Assembly (NCBI RefSeq): GCF_008364825.1
Contig: NZ_VTTO01000006.1
Location: 248,001-312,000 of the forward strand
Length of the DNA stretch: 64,000 bases
DNA from: Azospirillum sp. B21
GTDB lineage: Bacteria > Pseudomonadota > Alphaproteobacteria > Azospirillales > Azospirillaceae
Direction: 5' to 3'
Shown here: positions 1-10,484 of the stretch, piece after piece
Position numbering within the stretch: the first letter of the stretch is position 1
Layout: each line of letters starts with the position of its first letter
Made by a program: the position numbers and the translations under genes
The notes under the pieces: generated by a model
What the model was told of the DNA's origin: nothing
What the model saw: only the letters and a program-made list of their open reading frames with translations
The model's database searches: none

Positions 1-171
1 TCCATCGCCGTGCCGATCCGCACGGCTTCGGGAGGGGTGGTCGCGGCGATGAACATCAGCGCCCAGGCTGCCCGCGTCACCTGCCCGGAGATGGAGGTGC
101 AGTTCCTCCCCCACCTGCACCGCGCATCGGAAGAGGCGCGGGTGCTGCTGGTGCGGGCACGGGGGATTTGA
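1..171 (+). CDS. IclR-family transcriptional regulator, C-terminal end (partial)
   Basis: The first 56 codons read in frame from base 1 to a TGA at 169-171. The segment SIAVPIRTASGGVVAAMNIS followed by a helix ending in VLLVRARGI matches the end of the IclR effector-binding (GAF-like) domain, in which SIAVP and the 'AMNIS' strand are conserved, notably in the PcaR/PobR group. The N-terminal helix-turn-helix lies before the window, so the target and effector cannot be told. The family assignment rests on this short stretch only. Confidence 0.7.
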   Translation, partial: SIAVPIRTASGGVVAAMNISAQAARVTCPEMEVQFLPHLHRASEEARVLLVRARGI

Positions 172-177
172 GGAGCG

Positions 178-292
178 GCGGTCTTACCCCCTCTCCAACC
201 CTCCCCCGCTTTGCGGGAGAGGGAGTCGGCCGCGGAACGTCGGCAGTTCCCTCTCCCTCGAAGAGGGGGAGGGCTAGGGAGGGGGCAACAGC
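178..292. repeat. GC-rich intergenic inverted repeat
   Basis: Between the two regulator genes lies an imperfect inverted repeat built from CCCTCTCC/GGAGAGGG and CCCTCCC/GGGAGGG blocks. The same sequence style recurs at 5283-5395 and 20765-20945, so it is a dispersed intergenic repeat family and not a coding region. No promoter motif was recognised in the gap. Confidence 0.6.
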
Positions 293-301
293 GGCCGCAC
301 C

Positions 302-1222
302 CTACAGGATCGTATCCGGCGAGATCGCCGTCAGGGCCGCCTTGATCTTCGGCACCATATGATCGGCGAAGGCCCTCACCTTCGCCGGCACAAGCGCGCG
401 GTGGGGATAGAGAACCGCCAGCGTCACCGGTTCCGGCGGAAACTCCGGCAGCACCGGCACCAGGGCGCCGCTGGCCAGATGCTCGGCCACCTCCCACAGC
501 GGCTTCATGGCGATGCCGCGGCCGTCCAGCGCCCAGCCGGTCAGCACGTCGCCGTCGTCGGCGTCGAAGCGGCCCGACACCGGCAGCTTCACCGGTTCGC
601 CGCCCTCCAGCACGCTCCATTGATACTGCTGGGTGCCGGGGAAGCGCAGAAGCAGGCAGTTGTGCCCCGACAGATCCGCCGGCATCAATGGCCGGCCGCG
701 CTCCGACAGGTAGGAGGGGGACGCCACCAGCACGCGGCGCATGTCGGCGATCTTGCGCACGACGAAGCTTGAATCCTTCAGCGTTGCCATCCGCACCGCC
801 ACGTCGACCGCTTCGCGCAGCAGGTCGAGCAGATGGTCGGACAGGCGCAGCCGCACCTCCACCAACGGGTGGGCGGCGCAGAAATCCGGCACCAGAGGCG
901 ACAGGATGCGGCGGCCGAAGCCCAGCGGCGCCGTCACCCGCACGCTGCCCGACGGCACGCCCGACCCGGCGGCGATGCTGCTGTGCGCACGCTCCACCGC
1001 CTCCAGAACCTCCAGGCAGCTCTGGTAGAAATCCATGCCGGTCTCGGTCGCCTGCAACTGCCGCGTCGTGCGGTTCAGCAGCCGGACGCCGAGATGGGTT
1101 TCCAACTGCTGGATGCGGTGGCTGACCATGGCCGGGGACATGCGCAGGTTCCGTCCGGCGGCCGACAGGCTGCCCAATTCGACGACGCGGACGAAGATGC
1201 GCATGTTCTCAAGCAACGCCAT
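302..1222 (-). CDS. LysR-family transcriptional regulator
   Basis: 306 residues, the normal LTTR length. Residues 1-60 form the winged HTH (LSAAGRNLRMSPAMVSHRIQQLE and the LNRTTRQ wing), and ~90-300 are the periplasmic-binding-protein-like effector domain. The sequence resembles the large GcvA/TrpI-like group commonly annotated only as LysR. It lies downstream of gcl on the same strand, separated by a strong terminator-like hairpin (1342-1377), so it is probably transcribed on its own. Control of the glyoxylate genes is possible from position, but no divergent partner or LTTR box was identified. The last codons run to the edge of the upstream intergenic repeat. Confidence 0.85.
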   Translation of the reverse strand: MALLENMRIFVRVVELGSLSAAGRNLRMSPAMVSHRIQQLETHLGVRLLNRTTRQLQATETGMDFYQSCLEVLEAVERAHSSIAAGSGVPSGSVRVTAPLGFGRRILSPLVPDFCAAHPLVEVRLRLSDHLLDLLREAVDVAVRMATLKDSSFVVRKIADMRRVLVASPSYLSERGRPLMPADLSGHNCLLLRFPGTQQYQWSVLEGGEPVKLPVSGRFDADDGDVLTGWALDGRGIAMKPLWEVAEHLASGALVPVLPEFPPEPVTLAVLYPHRALVPAKVRAFADHMVPKIKAALTAISPDTIL

Positions 1223-1341
1223 GCTCGTACGGACTCCCTGTCGGAAGAATGGGCCGGACCGGTGGGTTACGGATCGGCAGCGACGCTAGCACGGGCGTTG
1301 CGGAGAGGGAATTTCCGCGACGCAGCATACCCGGCAAAACG

Positions 1342-1377
1342 AAAGCCGCCGGAGCGCGTGAGCGCCCCGGCGGCTTT
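1342..1377 (-). terminator. rho-independent terminator after gcl
   Basis: The arms AAAGCCGCCGG and CCGGCGGCTTT form a long GC-rich hairpin. In the minus-strand direction it is followed by TTTCGTTTTG. It lies directly after the gcl stop codon. Confidence 0.75.
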
Positions 1378-1399
1378 GCGGTCGGACGGGATGGGGCCG

Positions 1400-3169
<1,770 letters not shown>

Positions 3170-3287
3170 CGCTCGACTCCTCACCAAACGCGATTGTTCG
3201 TGAGGACAGCTAAGCGCGCCGATGGTGCGTACGGCAAATCAACGGGTTGCCTTTTCCACAGGCTGGAAAGCGGCACCGAAAGGGGAA

Positions 3288-3638
3288 TCAGCTGCCGCGG
3301 TAGGTCGAATAGGCCCAGGGCGAGACCAGCAGCGGCACATGATAGTGCTGGGAGGCGTCCATGATGCCGAAGCGCAGCGGCACCTCGTCGATGAAGTCGG
3401 GGCCGTCACCCGCAATGGCGCCGATGCGGCGGAAATACTCGCCGGCCATGAACAGCAGTTCGTAGCGGCCGGGCTGGAAGGCGTCGCCCTGCAACGCCGG
3501 GGCGTCGAGCCGGCCGTCGGCGTTGGTGGTGAACTCGCCAAGGACAGTGCCGCTGTCGAGCGCGGTCAGGCGGATGCGCATCCCCGGCGCCGGGCGCCCG
3601 GCGGCGATGTCGAGGACGTGGGTGGTCAGGCGGCCCAT
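3288..3638 (-). CDS. uraH: 5-hydroxyisourate hydrolase (transthyretin-like)
   Basis: 116 residues, the size of bacterial HIU hydrolases. It hydrolyses 5-hydroxyisourate, the product of urate oxidation, to OHCU. Seen in the sequence: the N-terminal LTTHVLDIAAGRPAPGM strand with its active-site His, the R-x-R pair in MRIRLTAL, and the diagnostic C-terminal tetrapeptide YRGS. The start at 3638 has AAGGAG upstream; a longer reading to 3695 lacks family similarity in the extra residues. It precedes gcl by 118 bases and is divergent from puuE, so the shared region 3639-3842 probably holds both promoters. Confidence 0.93.
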   Translation of the reverse strand: MGRLTTHVLDIAAGRPAPGMRIRLTALDSGTVLGEFTTNADGRLDAPALQGDAFQPGRYELLFMAGEYFRRIGAIAGDGPDFIDEVPLRFGIMDASQHYHVPLLVSPWAYSTYRGS

Positions 3639-3842
3639 GGGTGTGTGGTCTCCTTGGGGTTGGGCATCGTCAGCCGACACTAATTCACACCCCACAGCTT
3701 AATCCCAACCACTCTCCCCTGCCCACCCGCGGAAATCCGGAAACTGTCTTCACCCCCGCGCCCAATCGGCCGATTGAACCCCCTGCCGCCAATGGCTTAG
3801 CGTAGTCCCCGCTTCGACCGCAGCGTTAACAGCGAGACGACG
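3639..3842. promoter_or_regulatory. divergent promoter region uraH-gcl / puuE-uraD
   Basis: About 200 non-coding bases separate two divergent units of one pathway. No operator or -10/-35 pair could be named with confidence. The inference of promoters rests on gene layout only. Confidence 0.5.
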
Positions 3843-4760
3843 ATGACCGACACTGCTTACCCCCGCGACATGATCGGCTATGGCGCTACCCCGCCGCAGG
3901 CCAATTGGCCGGGCGGCGCCCGTGTGGCGGTGCAGTTCGTCATCAATTACGAGGAGGGCGGCGAGAATTGCGTCCTCCATGGCGACGCGGCGTCGGAGGC
4001 CTTCCTGTCGGAGATCGTCGGCGCCCAGCCGATTCCCGGCGCCCGCCACATGAACATGGAGTCGATTTACGAATACGGCTCCCGCGCCGGCTTCTGGCGG
4101 CTGCACCGCATGTTCACCGAACGCAATCTGCCGGTCACCGTCTACGGCGTCGCCATGGCGCTGGAGCGCAATCCGGAGGTCGTCGCCGCAATGAGGGCCG
4201 CGGGCTGGGAGATCGCCACCCATGGCTGGCGCTGGATCGACTACCAGCATCTGCCGGCCGAGGTGGAGCGCGAGCACATGCTGCGCGCCATCGAGGTCCA
4301 CACCCGTGTCACCGGTGAACGGCCGCTCGGCTGGTATCTCGGCCGCTGCAGCCCCAACACCTGGCGGCTGGTCGCCGAGGAGGGCGGCTTCGTCTACAAC
4401 GCCGATTCCTACGCCGACGACCTGCCCTATTGGGACGACAGCCATGGCAGGCCACAGTTGATCGTGCCGTACACGCTCGACGCCAACGACATGCGCTTCG
4501 CCACCAACCAGGGCTTCAACAGCGGCGACCAGTTCTTCGCCTATCTGAAGGACAGCTTCGACACGCTCTATGCGGAGGGGGCGACGGCGCCGAAGATGAT
4601 GTCCATCGGCCTGCATTGCCGGCTGGTCGGCCGTCCCGGCCGCGCGGCGTCGCTGGCCCGCTTCCTCGATTATGTGCGCGGCCATGACAAGGTCTGGGTG
4701 GCGACCCGACTCGACATCGCCCGCCACTGGATCGCCGAACACCCCTACGCCCCGAAGTGA
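3843..4760 (+). CDS. puuE: cofactor-independent (PuuE-type) allantoinase
   Basis: 305 residues, a polysaccharide-deacetylase (NodB-fold) protein of the PuuE group that opens the hydantoin ring of allantoin to allantoate. Support: the N-terminal PRDMIGYGATPPQANWPGGARVAV signature, the QFVINYEEGGEN strand, IATHGWRWIDYQ with the conserved His and Trp-Asp, WYLGRCSPNTWRL, and YNADSYADDLPYW. These distinguish it from the amidohydrolase-type allantoinase. It is followed by uraD after 8 bases, so the two are cotranscribed. Within the window the set HIU hydrolase, OHCU decarboxylase, allantoinase and glyoxylate carboligase is present, but no urate oxidase and no allantoate hydrolase. Confidence 0.94.
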   Translation: MTDTAYPRDMIGYGATPPQANWPGGARVAVQFVINYEEGGENCVLHGDAASEAFLSEIVGAQPIPGARHMNMESIYEYGSRAGFWRLHRMFTERNLPVTVYGVAMALERNPEVVAAMRAAGWEIATHGWRWIDYQHLPAEVEREHMLRAIEVHTRVTGERPLGWYLGRCSPNTWRLVAEEGGFVYNADSYADDLPYWDDSHGRPQLIVPYTLDANDMRFATNQGFNSGDQFFAYLKDSFDTLYAEGATAPKMMSIGLHCRLVGRPGRAASLARFLDYVRGHDKVWVATRLDIARHWIAEHPYAPK

Positions 4761-4768
4761 GGCCTCCG

Positions 4769-5311
4769 ATGCCCTACAGTCTCGACGATCTGAACCACAT
4801 GGACCGCGCCGCCTTCATCGCGGCGCTGGGCGCGGTGTTCGAGGAAAGCCCCTGGGTGGCCGAGGCCGCCTGGGAGCGGCGCCCCTTCGCCGATGCGGCC
4901 AGCCTGCGCGCCGCGATGACCGGCATCGTGCGCGATGCGGGAACGGAGCGGCAGCGCGCGCTGATCCTGTCGCACCCCGACCTCGCCGACCGCGCCAGCC
5001 GCCCGGCCAATCTGACCGCCTTCTCGCAGACCGAACAGGCGAAGGCGGGCTTGAACGAGCTGACGGAGGCCGAGGCTCAGGAGCAGCGCGACCTGAACCG
5101 CGCCTACCGGGAACGGTTCGGCTTCCCCTTCATCATGGCGGTGCGCTTCAGCAGCAAGCAGGAGATCCTGGCGGCAATGCGCGAGCGCGTGACGAACGAC
5201 CCGGAGGTGGAGTTCGGCCGGGCGCTTGAGGAGATCTACAAGATCGCGGGATTCCGGTTGGACGATCTGGTGGAAGTCCCCCTCTCCCCCCCGGGGAGAG
5301 GGATGGGGTGA
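4769..5311 (+). CDS. uraD: OHCU decarboxylase
   Basis: 180 residues; catalyses stereospecific decarboxylation of 2-oxo-4-hydroxy-4-carboxy-5-ureidoimidazoline to S-allantoin. The family fingerprint is present: LGAVFEESPWVAEAAW, the catalytic His in LSHPDLA, the NLTAFSQTEQ loop and the RFGFPFIMAVR helix. Start at 4769 with GAGG upstream, 8 bases after puuE. The usual end of the family (FRLDDLV) is followed by a tail VPLSPPGRGMG that is translated from the dispersed intergenic repeat at 5283-5395, so the repeat has captured the stop codon and added about ten residues. Confidence 0.93.
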   Translation: MPYSLDDLNHMDRAAFIAALGAVFEESPWVAEAAWERRPFADAASLRAAMTGIVRDAGTERQRALILSHPDLADRASRPANLTAFSQTEQAKAGLNELTEAEAQEQRDLNRAYRERFGFPFIMAVRFSSKQEILAAMRERVTNDPEVEFGRALEEIYKIAGFRLDDLVEVPLSPPGRGMG

Positions 5312-5395
5312 GGGGGACGCACATGTGGGATTTTTGGTGAAGGCCCGCCGCGCATCCCCCTCACCCTAACCCTCTCCCCGGGGGGAGAGGGGATA
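5283..5395. repeat. GC-rich intergenic inverted repeat overlapping the uraD 3' end
   Basis: Two blocks containing CCCTCTCCCC/GGGGAGAGG, each paired with its own reverse complement, flank a CATCCCCCTCACCCTAACC segment. The element starts inside the uraD coding end. It belongs to the same repeat style as 178-292 and 20765-20945. Confidence 0.65.
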
Positions 5396-5409
5396 TCCTC
5401 TCAAAACGA

Positions 5410-5446
5410 AAAAAGCGCGCCGCCCCAATCGGAGCGGCGCGCTTTT
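5410..5446. terminator. bidirectional rho-independent terminator between uraD and pntB
   Basis: AGCGCGCCGC pairs with GCGGCGCGCT, with runs of A on the left and T on the right. It serves convergent uraD (+) and pntB (-). Confidence 0.85.
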
Positions 5447-5460
5447 CCATCCTACAACCG

Positions 5461-6855
5461 CTACGCTTCCATCGCCTTCACCACCTCCTCTGTCACCTTC
5501 TTCGCATCTCCGAACAGCATCATGGTGTTGGGCCGGAAGAACAGCTCGTTCTCCACGCCGGCGTACCCCGCCGCCATGCCGCGCTTGATGAAGAACACCG
5601 TCTTGGCCTTCTCCACGTCCAGGATCGGCATGCCGTAGATGGCGCTCGTCGGGTCGGTCTTGGCCGCCGGGTTGGTCACGTCGTTGGCGCCGATGACGAA
5701 GGCGACATCCGCCGTGCCGAAGTCGCGGTTGATGTCCTCCAGCTCGAACACCTCGTCGTAGGGCACGTTCGCTTCGGCCAGCAGCACGTTCATGTGGCCG
5801 GGCATGCGGCCCGCCACCGGGTGGATGGCGTACTTCACGTCCACGCCTTCATGCTTCAGCGCGTCGGACATCTCGCGCAGGGCATGCTGGGCTTGCGCCA
5901 CCGCCATGCCGTAGCCGGGCACCACGATCACCGACTGGGCGTTCTTCATGATGTAGGCGGCGTCCTCGGCCGAGCCGGCCTTGACGCTGCCCTGCGGCCC
6001 CTTGGCCTCACCGCCGGCAGCGGCACTCTCGCCGCCGAAGCCGCCGAGGATGACGTTGAAGATCGAGCGGTTCATGCCCTTGCACATGATGTAGGACAGG
6101 ATCGCGCCCGAGGAACCCACCAGCGCACCGGTGATTATCAGCAGGTTGTTCTGCAGGGTGAAGCCGATGCCGCAGGCCGCCCAGCCGGAATAGCTGTTCA
6201 GCATCGAGATCACCACCGGCATGTCGGCGCCGCCGATCGGCAGGATCAGCAGGAAGCCGAGAGCCAGCGCCACCAGCACGATCAGCCACATCGCCGCCGA
6301 GGAGTTCGACTGCACCAGCCAGATGATCAGGATGACGGTCAGCACGCCCAGCGCCGCGTTCAGCGGATGCTGCATCGGGAAGACCAGCGGCTTGCCGGTG
6401 ACCAGCCCCTGCAGCTTGGCGAAGGCGACCAGCGAGCCGGTGAAGGTGATGGCGCCGATGGCGGTGCCGAGCGCCATCTCGACCAGCGAGCCCTTGGCGA
6501 TGGCGCCGGCCACGCCGATGCCGTAGGCCTCCGGCGAGTAGAAGGCGGCGAGCGCCACGAAGACGGCGGCCAAACCGACCAGCGAGTGGAAGGCGGCGAC
6601 CAGCTGCGGCAGCGCCGTCATCTCGATCTTCTTAGCCACCACATAGCCGATGGCGCCGCCGATGGCGATGCCGAGCACGATCATCCAGTAGGACTGGACG
6701 ATGGGGGAGGCCAGCGTGGTCAGGATGGCGATGGTCATGCCGACCATGCCGTAGATGTTGCCCTGGCGCGAGGTCTCCGGGCTGGAGAGCCCGCGCAGCG
6801 CCATGACGAAGCAGATGGAAGCGACAAGATAGAGAAGGGCCGACAAGGTTTCCAT
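5461..6855 (-). CDS. pntB: NAD(P) transhydrogenase, beta subunit
   Basis: 464 residues. The first ~260 form about nine transmembrane helices (domain II) of the proton channel. The C-terminal ~190 residues form the NADP(H)-binding domain III with VIVVPGYGMAVAQAQHALREM and HPVAGRMPGHMNVLLAEANVPYD. The enzyme couples hydride transfer from NADH to NADP+ to proton entry across the inner membrane. It is the last gene of a three-gene unit, 4 bases after pntAB, the split-subunit arrangement known from Rhodospirillum rubrum; E. coli has only two genes. Confidence 0.96.
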   Translation of the reverse strand: METLSALLYLVASICFVMALRGLSSPETSRQGNIYGMVGMTIAILTTLASPIVQSYWMIVLGIAIGGAIGYVVAKKIEMTALPQLVAAFHSLVGLAAVFVALAAFYSPEAYGIGVAGAIAKGSLVEMALGTAIGAITFTGSLVAFAKLQGLVTGKPLVFPMQHPLNAALGVLTVILIIWLVQSNSSAAMWLIVLVALALGFLLILPIGGADMPVVISMLNSYSGWAACGIGFTLQNNLLIITGALVGSSGAILSYIMCKGMNRSIFNVILGGFGGESAAAGGEAKGPQGSVKAGSAEDAAYIMKNAQSVIVVPGYGMAVAQAQHALREMSDALKHEGVDVKYAIHPVAGRMPGHMNVLLAEANVPYDEVFELEDINRDFGTADVAFVIGANDVTNPAAKTDPTSAIYGMPILDVEKAKTVFFIKRGMAAGYAGVENELFFRPNTMMLFGDAKKVTEEVVKAMEA

Positions 6856-6859
6856 GGTC

Positions 6860-7279
6860 TTACTTGCCCTTCTTCTTGAACATGGAGAGCATGCGCTGGG
6901 TCACGAGGAAGCCGCCGAAGATGTTGACGCTTGCCAGGATGACGGCGAGGAAGCCCAGGACCTTGGAGAAGCCAAAGCCTGCGGGTCCGGCAGCGATCAG
7001 CGCGCCGACGATGATGACCGAGGACACGGCGTTGGTGACGGCCATCAGCGGCGAGTGCAGGGCCGGGGTGACGCGCCAGACGACGTAGTAGCCGACGAAG
7101 CAGGCCAGCACGAGCACCGTCAGGCCGGTGACGAAGAAGTCGCCGTGGCCGGCAACGTCGGTGACGGGAACCGGCGACAGCTGCGCCACCTGCACGGCCA
7201 GGGTGTCGACCTGATTGGTCAGCGACGCCAGGGTTTCACGGAATGCGGCGATGTTGCTTGCGGGATCCGGGTGTTCCAT
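6860..7279 (-). CDS. pntAB: NAD(P) transhydrogenase, small membrane alpha-2 subunit
   Basis: 139 residues with a soluble N-terminal 45 and then about three to four hydrophobic helices ([56 protein letters not shown]) ending in the basic [10 protein letters not shown]. It corresponds to the membrane segment that is fused to PntA in E. coli. Lies between pntA and pntB with gaps of 13 and 4 bases. Confidence 0.94.
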   Translation of the reverse strand: MEHPDPASNIAAFRETLASLTNQVDTLAVQVAQLSPVPVTDVAGHGDFFVTGLTVLVLACFVGYYVVWRVTPALHSPLMAVTNAVSSVIIVGALIAAGPAGFGFSKVLGFLAVILASVNIFGGFLVTQRMLSMFKKKGK

Positions 7280-7292
7280 GGGATCCGCCTCC

Positions 7293-8462
7293 TCACGCGG
7301 GTTGCGCTTCGCGGGTGTCCGCGAAGGCGGGATGCACGATGGCGCCGTCGCGGGTCAGCGCGATGGCCTTGACGATCTCGTCGTCCCAATTGACGGCCAC
7401 ACCCGTTTCCTTGCCGTGCAGCGACGCCAGCAGCGCCAGCAGGTTCTTGGCGTAGAGCAGCGACGCGCTCTCGGCGATGCGGCTGGCGTAGTTGGCATGG
7501 CCGACGATCTTCACGCCATTGGCCGTGGTCACCACCTCGCCCAGCTTGGCGCCCTCGACGTTGCCGCCCTGCTCCACCGCCAGATCGATGATGACCGAGC
7601 CCGGCTTCATCGAGGCCACATGTTCCGCCGTCACCAGGATCGGCGCCTTGCGGCCGGGGATCAGCGCGGTGGTGATGACGAGGTCCTGCTTCTTGATGTG
7701 CTCGGCGACCAAGGCTGCCTGCTGGCGCTTGTAATCGTCGGACATTTCCTTGGCGTAGCCGCCGGCGGTCTCCGCCTGCTTGAACTCCTCGTTCTCGACC
7801 GCGACGAAGCTGCCGCCCAGCGACTGCACCTGCTCCTTCACCGCCGGGCGCACGTCGGTCGCCGAGACGATGGCGCCGAGGCGCTTGGCGGTGGCGATGG
7901 CCTGCAGGCCGGCGACGCCGACGCCCATGATGAAGGCACGGGCCGGCGGAACGGTGCCGGCAGCGGTCATCATCATCGGGAAGGCGCGGCCGTACTCGCT
8001 GGCGGCATCCACCACGGCCTTGTAGCCGGCGAGGTTGGCCTGGGAGGACAGCACGTCCATGACCTGGGCGCGGGTGATGCGCGGCATGAACTCCATGGCG
8101 AAGGCGTTCACGCCGGCATCGGCGTAGGCCTTCACATGGTCGCGGCTGTTGTAGGGGTTGAGGATGGCGAACAGCAGCGTGCCCCGGCGCATCAGCGCCA
8201 GCTCGTCCTCACCGCCCTCGGCAGCGATCAGCGGTCGCTGCACCTTCAGCACGATGTCGGCATCGGCCAGCGCGGACGCCGCATCGGCGGCGATGGCGGC
8301 CCCCGCCGCCTCAAAGGCCGCGTCGGGAAGGCTGGAACCGAGGCCGGCCCCGCTCTCCACCACCACGTCCAGCCCGAGAGCTTTGAGTTTCTTGACGGTT
8401 TCGGGAGACGCGGCGACGCGGCGCTCGCCCGGGCGGCGCTCCCTGGGTATGGCGATCTTCAT
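7293..8462 (-). CDS. pntA: NAD(P) transhydrogenase, NAD(H)-binding alpha-1 subunit
   Basis: 389 residues, matching the soluble alpha-1 (domain I) subunit of three-gene transhydrogenases. It starts [17 protein letters not shown], continues through the alanine-dehydrogenase-like fold with [28 protein letters not shown] as the NAD-binding beta-alpha-beta unit, and has the mobile-loop [10 protein letters not shown] region. The ATG at 8462 is the family start, although the upstream ribosome site is weak; in-frame sequence upstream has no family similarity. First gene of pntA-pntAB-pntB. Confidence 0.95.
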   Translation of the reverse strand: MKIAIPRERRPGERRVAASPETVKKLKALGLDVVVESGAGLGSSLPDAAFEAAGAAIAADAASALADADIVLKVQRPLIAAEGGEDELALMRRGTLLFAILNPYNSRDHVKAYADAGVNAFAMEFMPRITRAQVMDVLSSQANLAGYKAVVDAASEYGRAFPMMMTAAGTVPPARAFIMGVGVAGLQAIATAKRLGAIVSATDVRPAVKEQVQSLGGSFVAVENEEFKQAETAGGYAKEMSDDYKRQQAALVAEHIKKQDLVITTALIPGRKAPILVTAEHVASMKPGSVIIDLAVEQGGNVEGAKLGEVVTTANGVKIVGHANYASRIAESASLLYAKNLLALLASLHGKETGVAVNWDDEIVKAIALTRDGAIVHPAFADTREAQPA

Positions 8463-8681
8463 GTCGTTTGCTTTCGAAGGCCAGCGCCGGCAGCAGGCAT
8501 GGGACAACGGACAGGGGGCGTCGGGCATGGTCCGCCCACATCGGTCCACCCACGTCGGTCCGCCCGCATCCGGTTCATGGCCGGGCGTGCGCCGAAGCGG
8601 CAAAAATCAGGAAATGGGAAATTTCAGGCGGCCAAAGTCGCGCGGCCGGCGACGAATCCGCGCCGGCCACGCACGCACCGC

Positions 8682-9155
8682 TTACTGGTTGGCGACGACC
8701 GGAAAGTCCCAGCCGTCCGACGCGGCGGCTGCGACCGGCGCGATGTCGTCGGCCTGCATGTCTTCCAACTGCCGGCGGATCAGGTCGCGGACGCTGACGA
8801 CCCCGACCAGGGTCGATCCCTCCAGCACCGGGACATGGCGGATGCCATGCTCGTCCATCAGGCTCAGCACATGGCGAACCGGGTCGGACGGGCTGCAGCA
8901 ATAGGGATCGCGCGTCATGAGCGCCGAAACCGCCTGCTCCAGGATGCCGGGTCCGCGGTCGACCAGCGCGCGGACAACGTCGCGTTCGGAAATGACGCCG
9001 ACCACCGTGTTTCCCTCGGTCCGGCAGACGTCCTTTACCACGAGCGCCCCGGTATTCTCCGCCTTCATCAGGCGCAGCGCGGTGGCGACCGTTTCATTGA
9101 TGCGCACCATGCCGATGCGCGTGCCCTTCTTGCGGAGAATATCCTCGACCTTCAT
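8682..9155 (-). CDS. CBS-domain protein (tandem pair)
   Basis: 157 residues made almost only of two CBS motifs: residues ~8-62 (VEDILRKKG...ERDVVRAL) and ~75-130 (ALMTRDPYCCSPSDPV...GVVSVRDLIRR). Such stand-alone Bateman modules bind adenylates and act as sensors or partners of enzymes. Start at 9155 with GGGGAGGA five bases away. It follows panE by 70 bases on the same strand and is probably cotranscribed with it under the operator at 10405. A close paralogue lies at 14376-14831; both share the segment LVVKDVCRTEGNT. Confidence 0.88.
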   Translation of the reverse strand: MKVEDILRKKGTRIGMVRINETVATALRLMKAENTGALVVKDVCRTEGNTVVGVISERDVVRALVDRGPGILEQAVSALMTRDPYCCSPSDPVRHVLSLMDEHGIRHVPVLEGSTLVGVVSVRDLIRRQLEDMQADDIAPVAAAASDGWDFPVVANQ

Positions 9156-9225
9156 GGCGGTCCTCCCCATTCGATGCGGCCGGCACGGTCCGTAGGATCC
9201 GCACCGGCCGCGCCACCTGCGTTGC

Positions 9226-10257
9226 TTACTGGGCGGCCGCCACTTCCCGGGCGGGTTCGGAGGCCGCCGCGGGCTGCGGCCGGGTGTAGCAGCCGGCGGT
9301 CTCGCCCCGCTGCTTCACCAGGGCCAGCACCACGTCGATGGTCGGCGTCGGCACGCCCACCATGCGGCCCATCTCCTGGACCACCGACAGCAGCGGATCG
9401 ATTTCCATCGGCCGGCCGCGCTCCAGATCCTGCAGCATGGAGGTCTTGTGGGCACCGACCGCGGCGGCGCCGTTGATGCGGCGCTCCACATCGACACGGA
9501 AATGGACACCCAGCTTGTCGCCGATCTCCTTGGCCTCCAGCATCATCGCCTTGGCGACGGCGCGGGTTTCGGCATCGCCGCAGATGACCTCCAGCGTGCC
9601 GTGGGTGAGCGCGCTGATCGGATTGAAGCACAGGTTGCCCCACAGCTTCAGCCAAATCTCGTCGCGGATGCGGTCGAGCACGGGCGCGCGCAGGCCACCG
9701 GCCTCCATCGCCTTCGACAGGGCGACGACGCGGTCCGACTTCGACCCATCCGGTTCGCCCAGCGAGAACTTGTCGCCATAGACATGCTGGATGACGCCGG
9801 GCTCCACCACCTCGGTCGCGGGATAGACGACGCAGCCGATGGCGCGCTCCGGCCCCAGCCCGTTCCACTGTACCGAACCGGGGTCGACCGTCTCCAGCGT
9901 ACGGCCGTCGAAGGCACCGCCGGTGCCGTAGAAATACCAATAGGGGATGCCGTTGACGGCGGTGACGACGGCGGTGTCCTCACCAAGCAGCGGCTGCATC
10001 GCGGGGACGACGCCGGGGACGGAATGGGCCTTCAGCGCGATGATGACGTAGTCCTGCGGGCCGAGTTCGGCCGGGTTGTCGGTGCAGCGGGGGTGGACGA
10101 CGGTCTTTTCCTCCCCCATCAGCAGGGTGACGCCGTTCTCGCGCATCGCCGCCAGATGCGCACCGCGCGCCACCAGACTGACTTCGGCACCCGCCTGGTG
10201 CAGGCGAACGCCGAGATAGCCGCCGATGGCCCCGGATCCGTAGATGCAGATCTTCAT
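9226..10257 (-). CDS. 2-dehydropantoate 2-reductase family (PanE-like) oxidoreductase
   Basis: 343 residues. N-terminal Rossmann domain with YGSGAIGGYLGVRL (GxGxxG) and LKAHSVPG; C-terminal all-helical ApbA_C domain with the catalytic Lys in IWLKLWGNLCFNPISALTHGTLE and the DLERGRPMEID signature. PanE reduces ketopantoate with NADPH in pantothenate synthesis. Here, however, it is flanked by OxlT-like transporters and a shared operator. From memory, a PanE homologue acts as an oxalyl-CoA reductase in Methylobacterium extorquens, which would fit better. The reaction is therefore left open. Start at 10257 (GAGGGGAA upstream). Carries a ~15-residue Ala-rich tail. Confidence 0.88.
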   Translation of the reverse strand: MKICIYGSGAIGGYLGVRLHQAGAEVSLVARGAHLAAMRENGVTLLMGEEKTVVHPRCTDNPAELGPQDYVIIALKAHSVPGVVPAMQPLLGEDTAVVTAVNGIPYWYFYGTGGAFDGRTLETVDPGSVQWNGLGPERAIGCVVYPATEVVEPGVIQHVYGDKFSLGEPDGSKSDRVVALSKAMEAGGLRAPVLDRIRDEIWLKLWGNLCFNPISALTHGTLEVICGDAETRAVAKAMMLEAKEIGDKLGVHFRVDVERRINGAAAVGAHKTSMLQDLERGRPMEIDPLLSVVQEMGRMVGVPTPTIDVVLALVKQRGETAGCYTRPQPAAASEPAREVAAAQ

Positions 10258-10404
10258 GCCGGATTCCCCTCTCCCCCGATTTCGCTTTTTGAATGCTGTG
10301 GGGCTGGACGACGCCAGCCTGCCCACACCGGCCGCATCCATCGGCTGACCGGTTGCTATTGCAGCGGCATCCAACAGTCTGTCGCGCAAACTGTGCTTGG
10401 AGTT

Positions 10405-10426
10405 TGGTATACCACATACCGTATGT
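10405..10426. promoter_or_regulatory. double operator upstream of the panE-CBS unit
   Basis: TGGTATACCA at 10405-10414 is a perfect 10-bp palindrome. It abuts ACATACCGTATGT at 10414-10426, a second palindrome with the same GTAT/ATAC halves. The form TNGTnnACNA is typical of FCD-type GntR regulators; one is encoded at 20959-21648. Confidence 0.7.
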
Positions 10427-10484
10427 CAATGCGGAATGTGGGGGGACTGACGAGAATACGGCACCTGCTTTTTCCCCGACCGGA

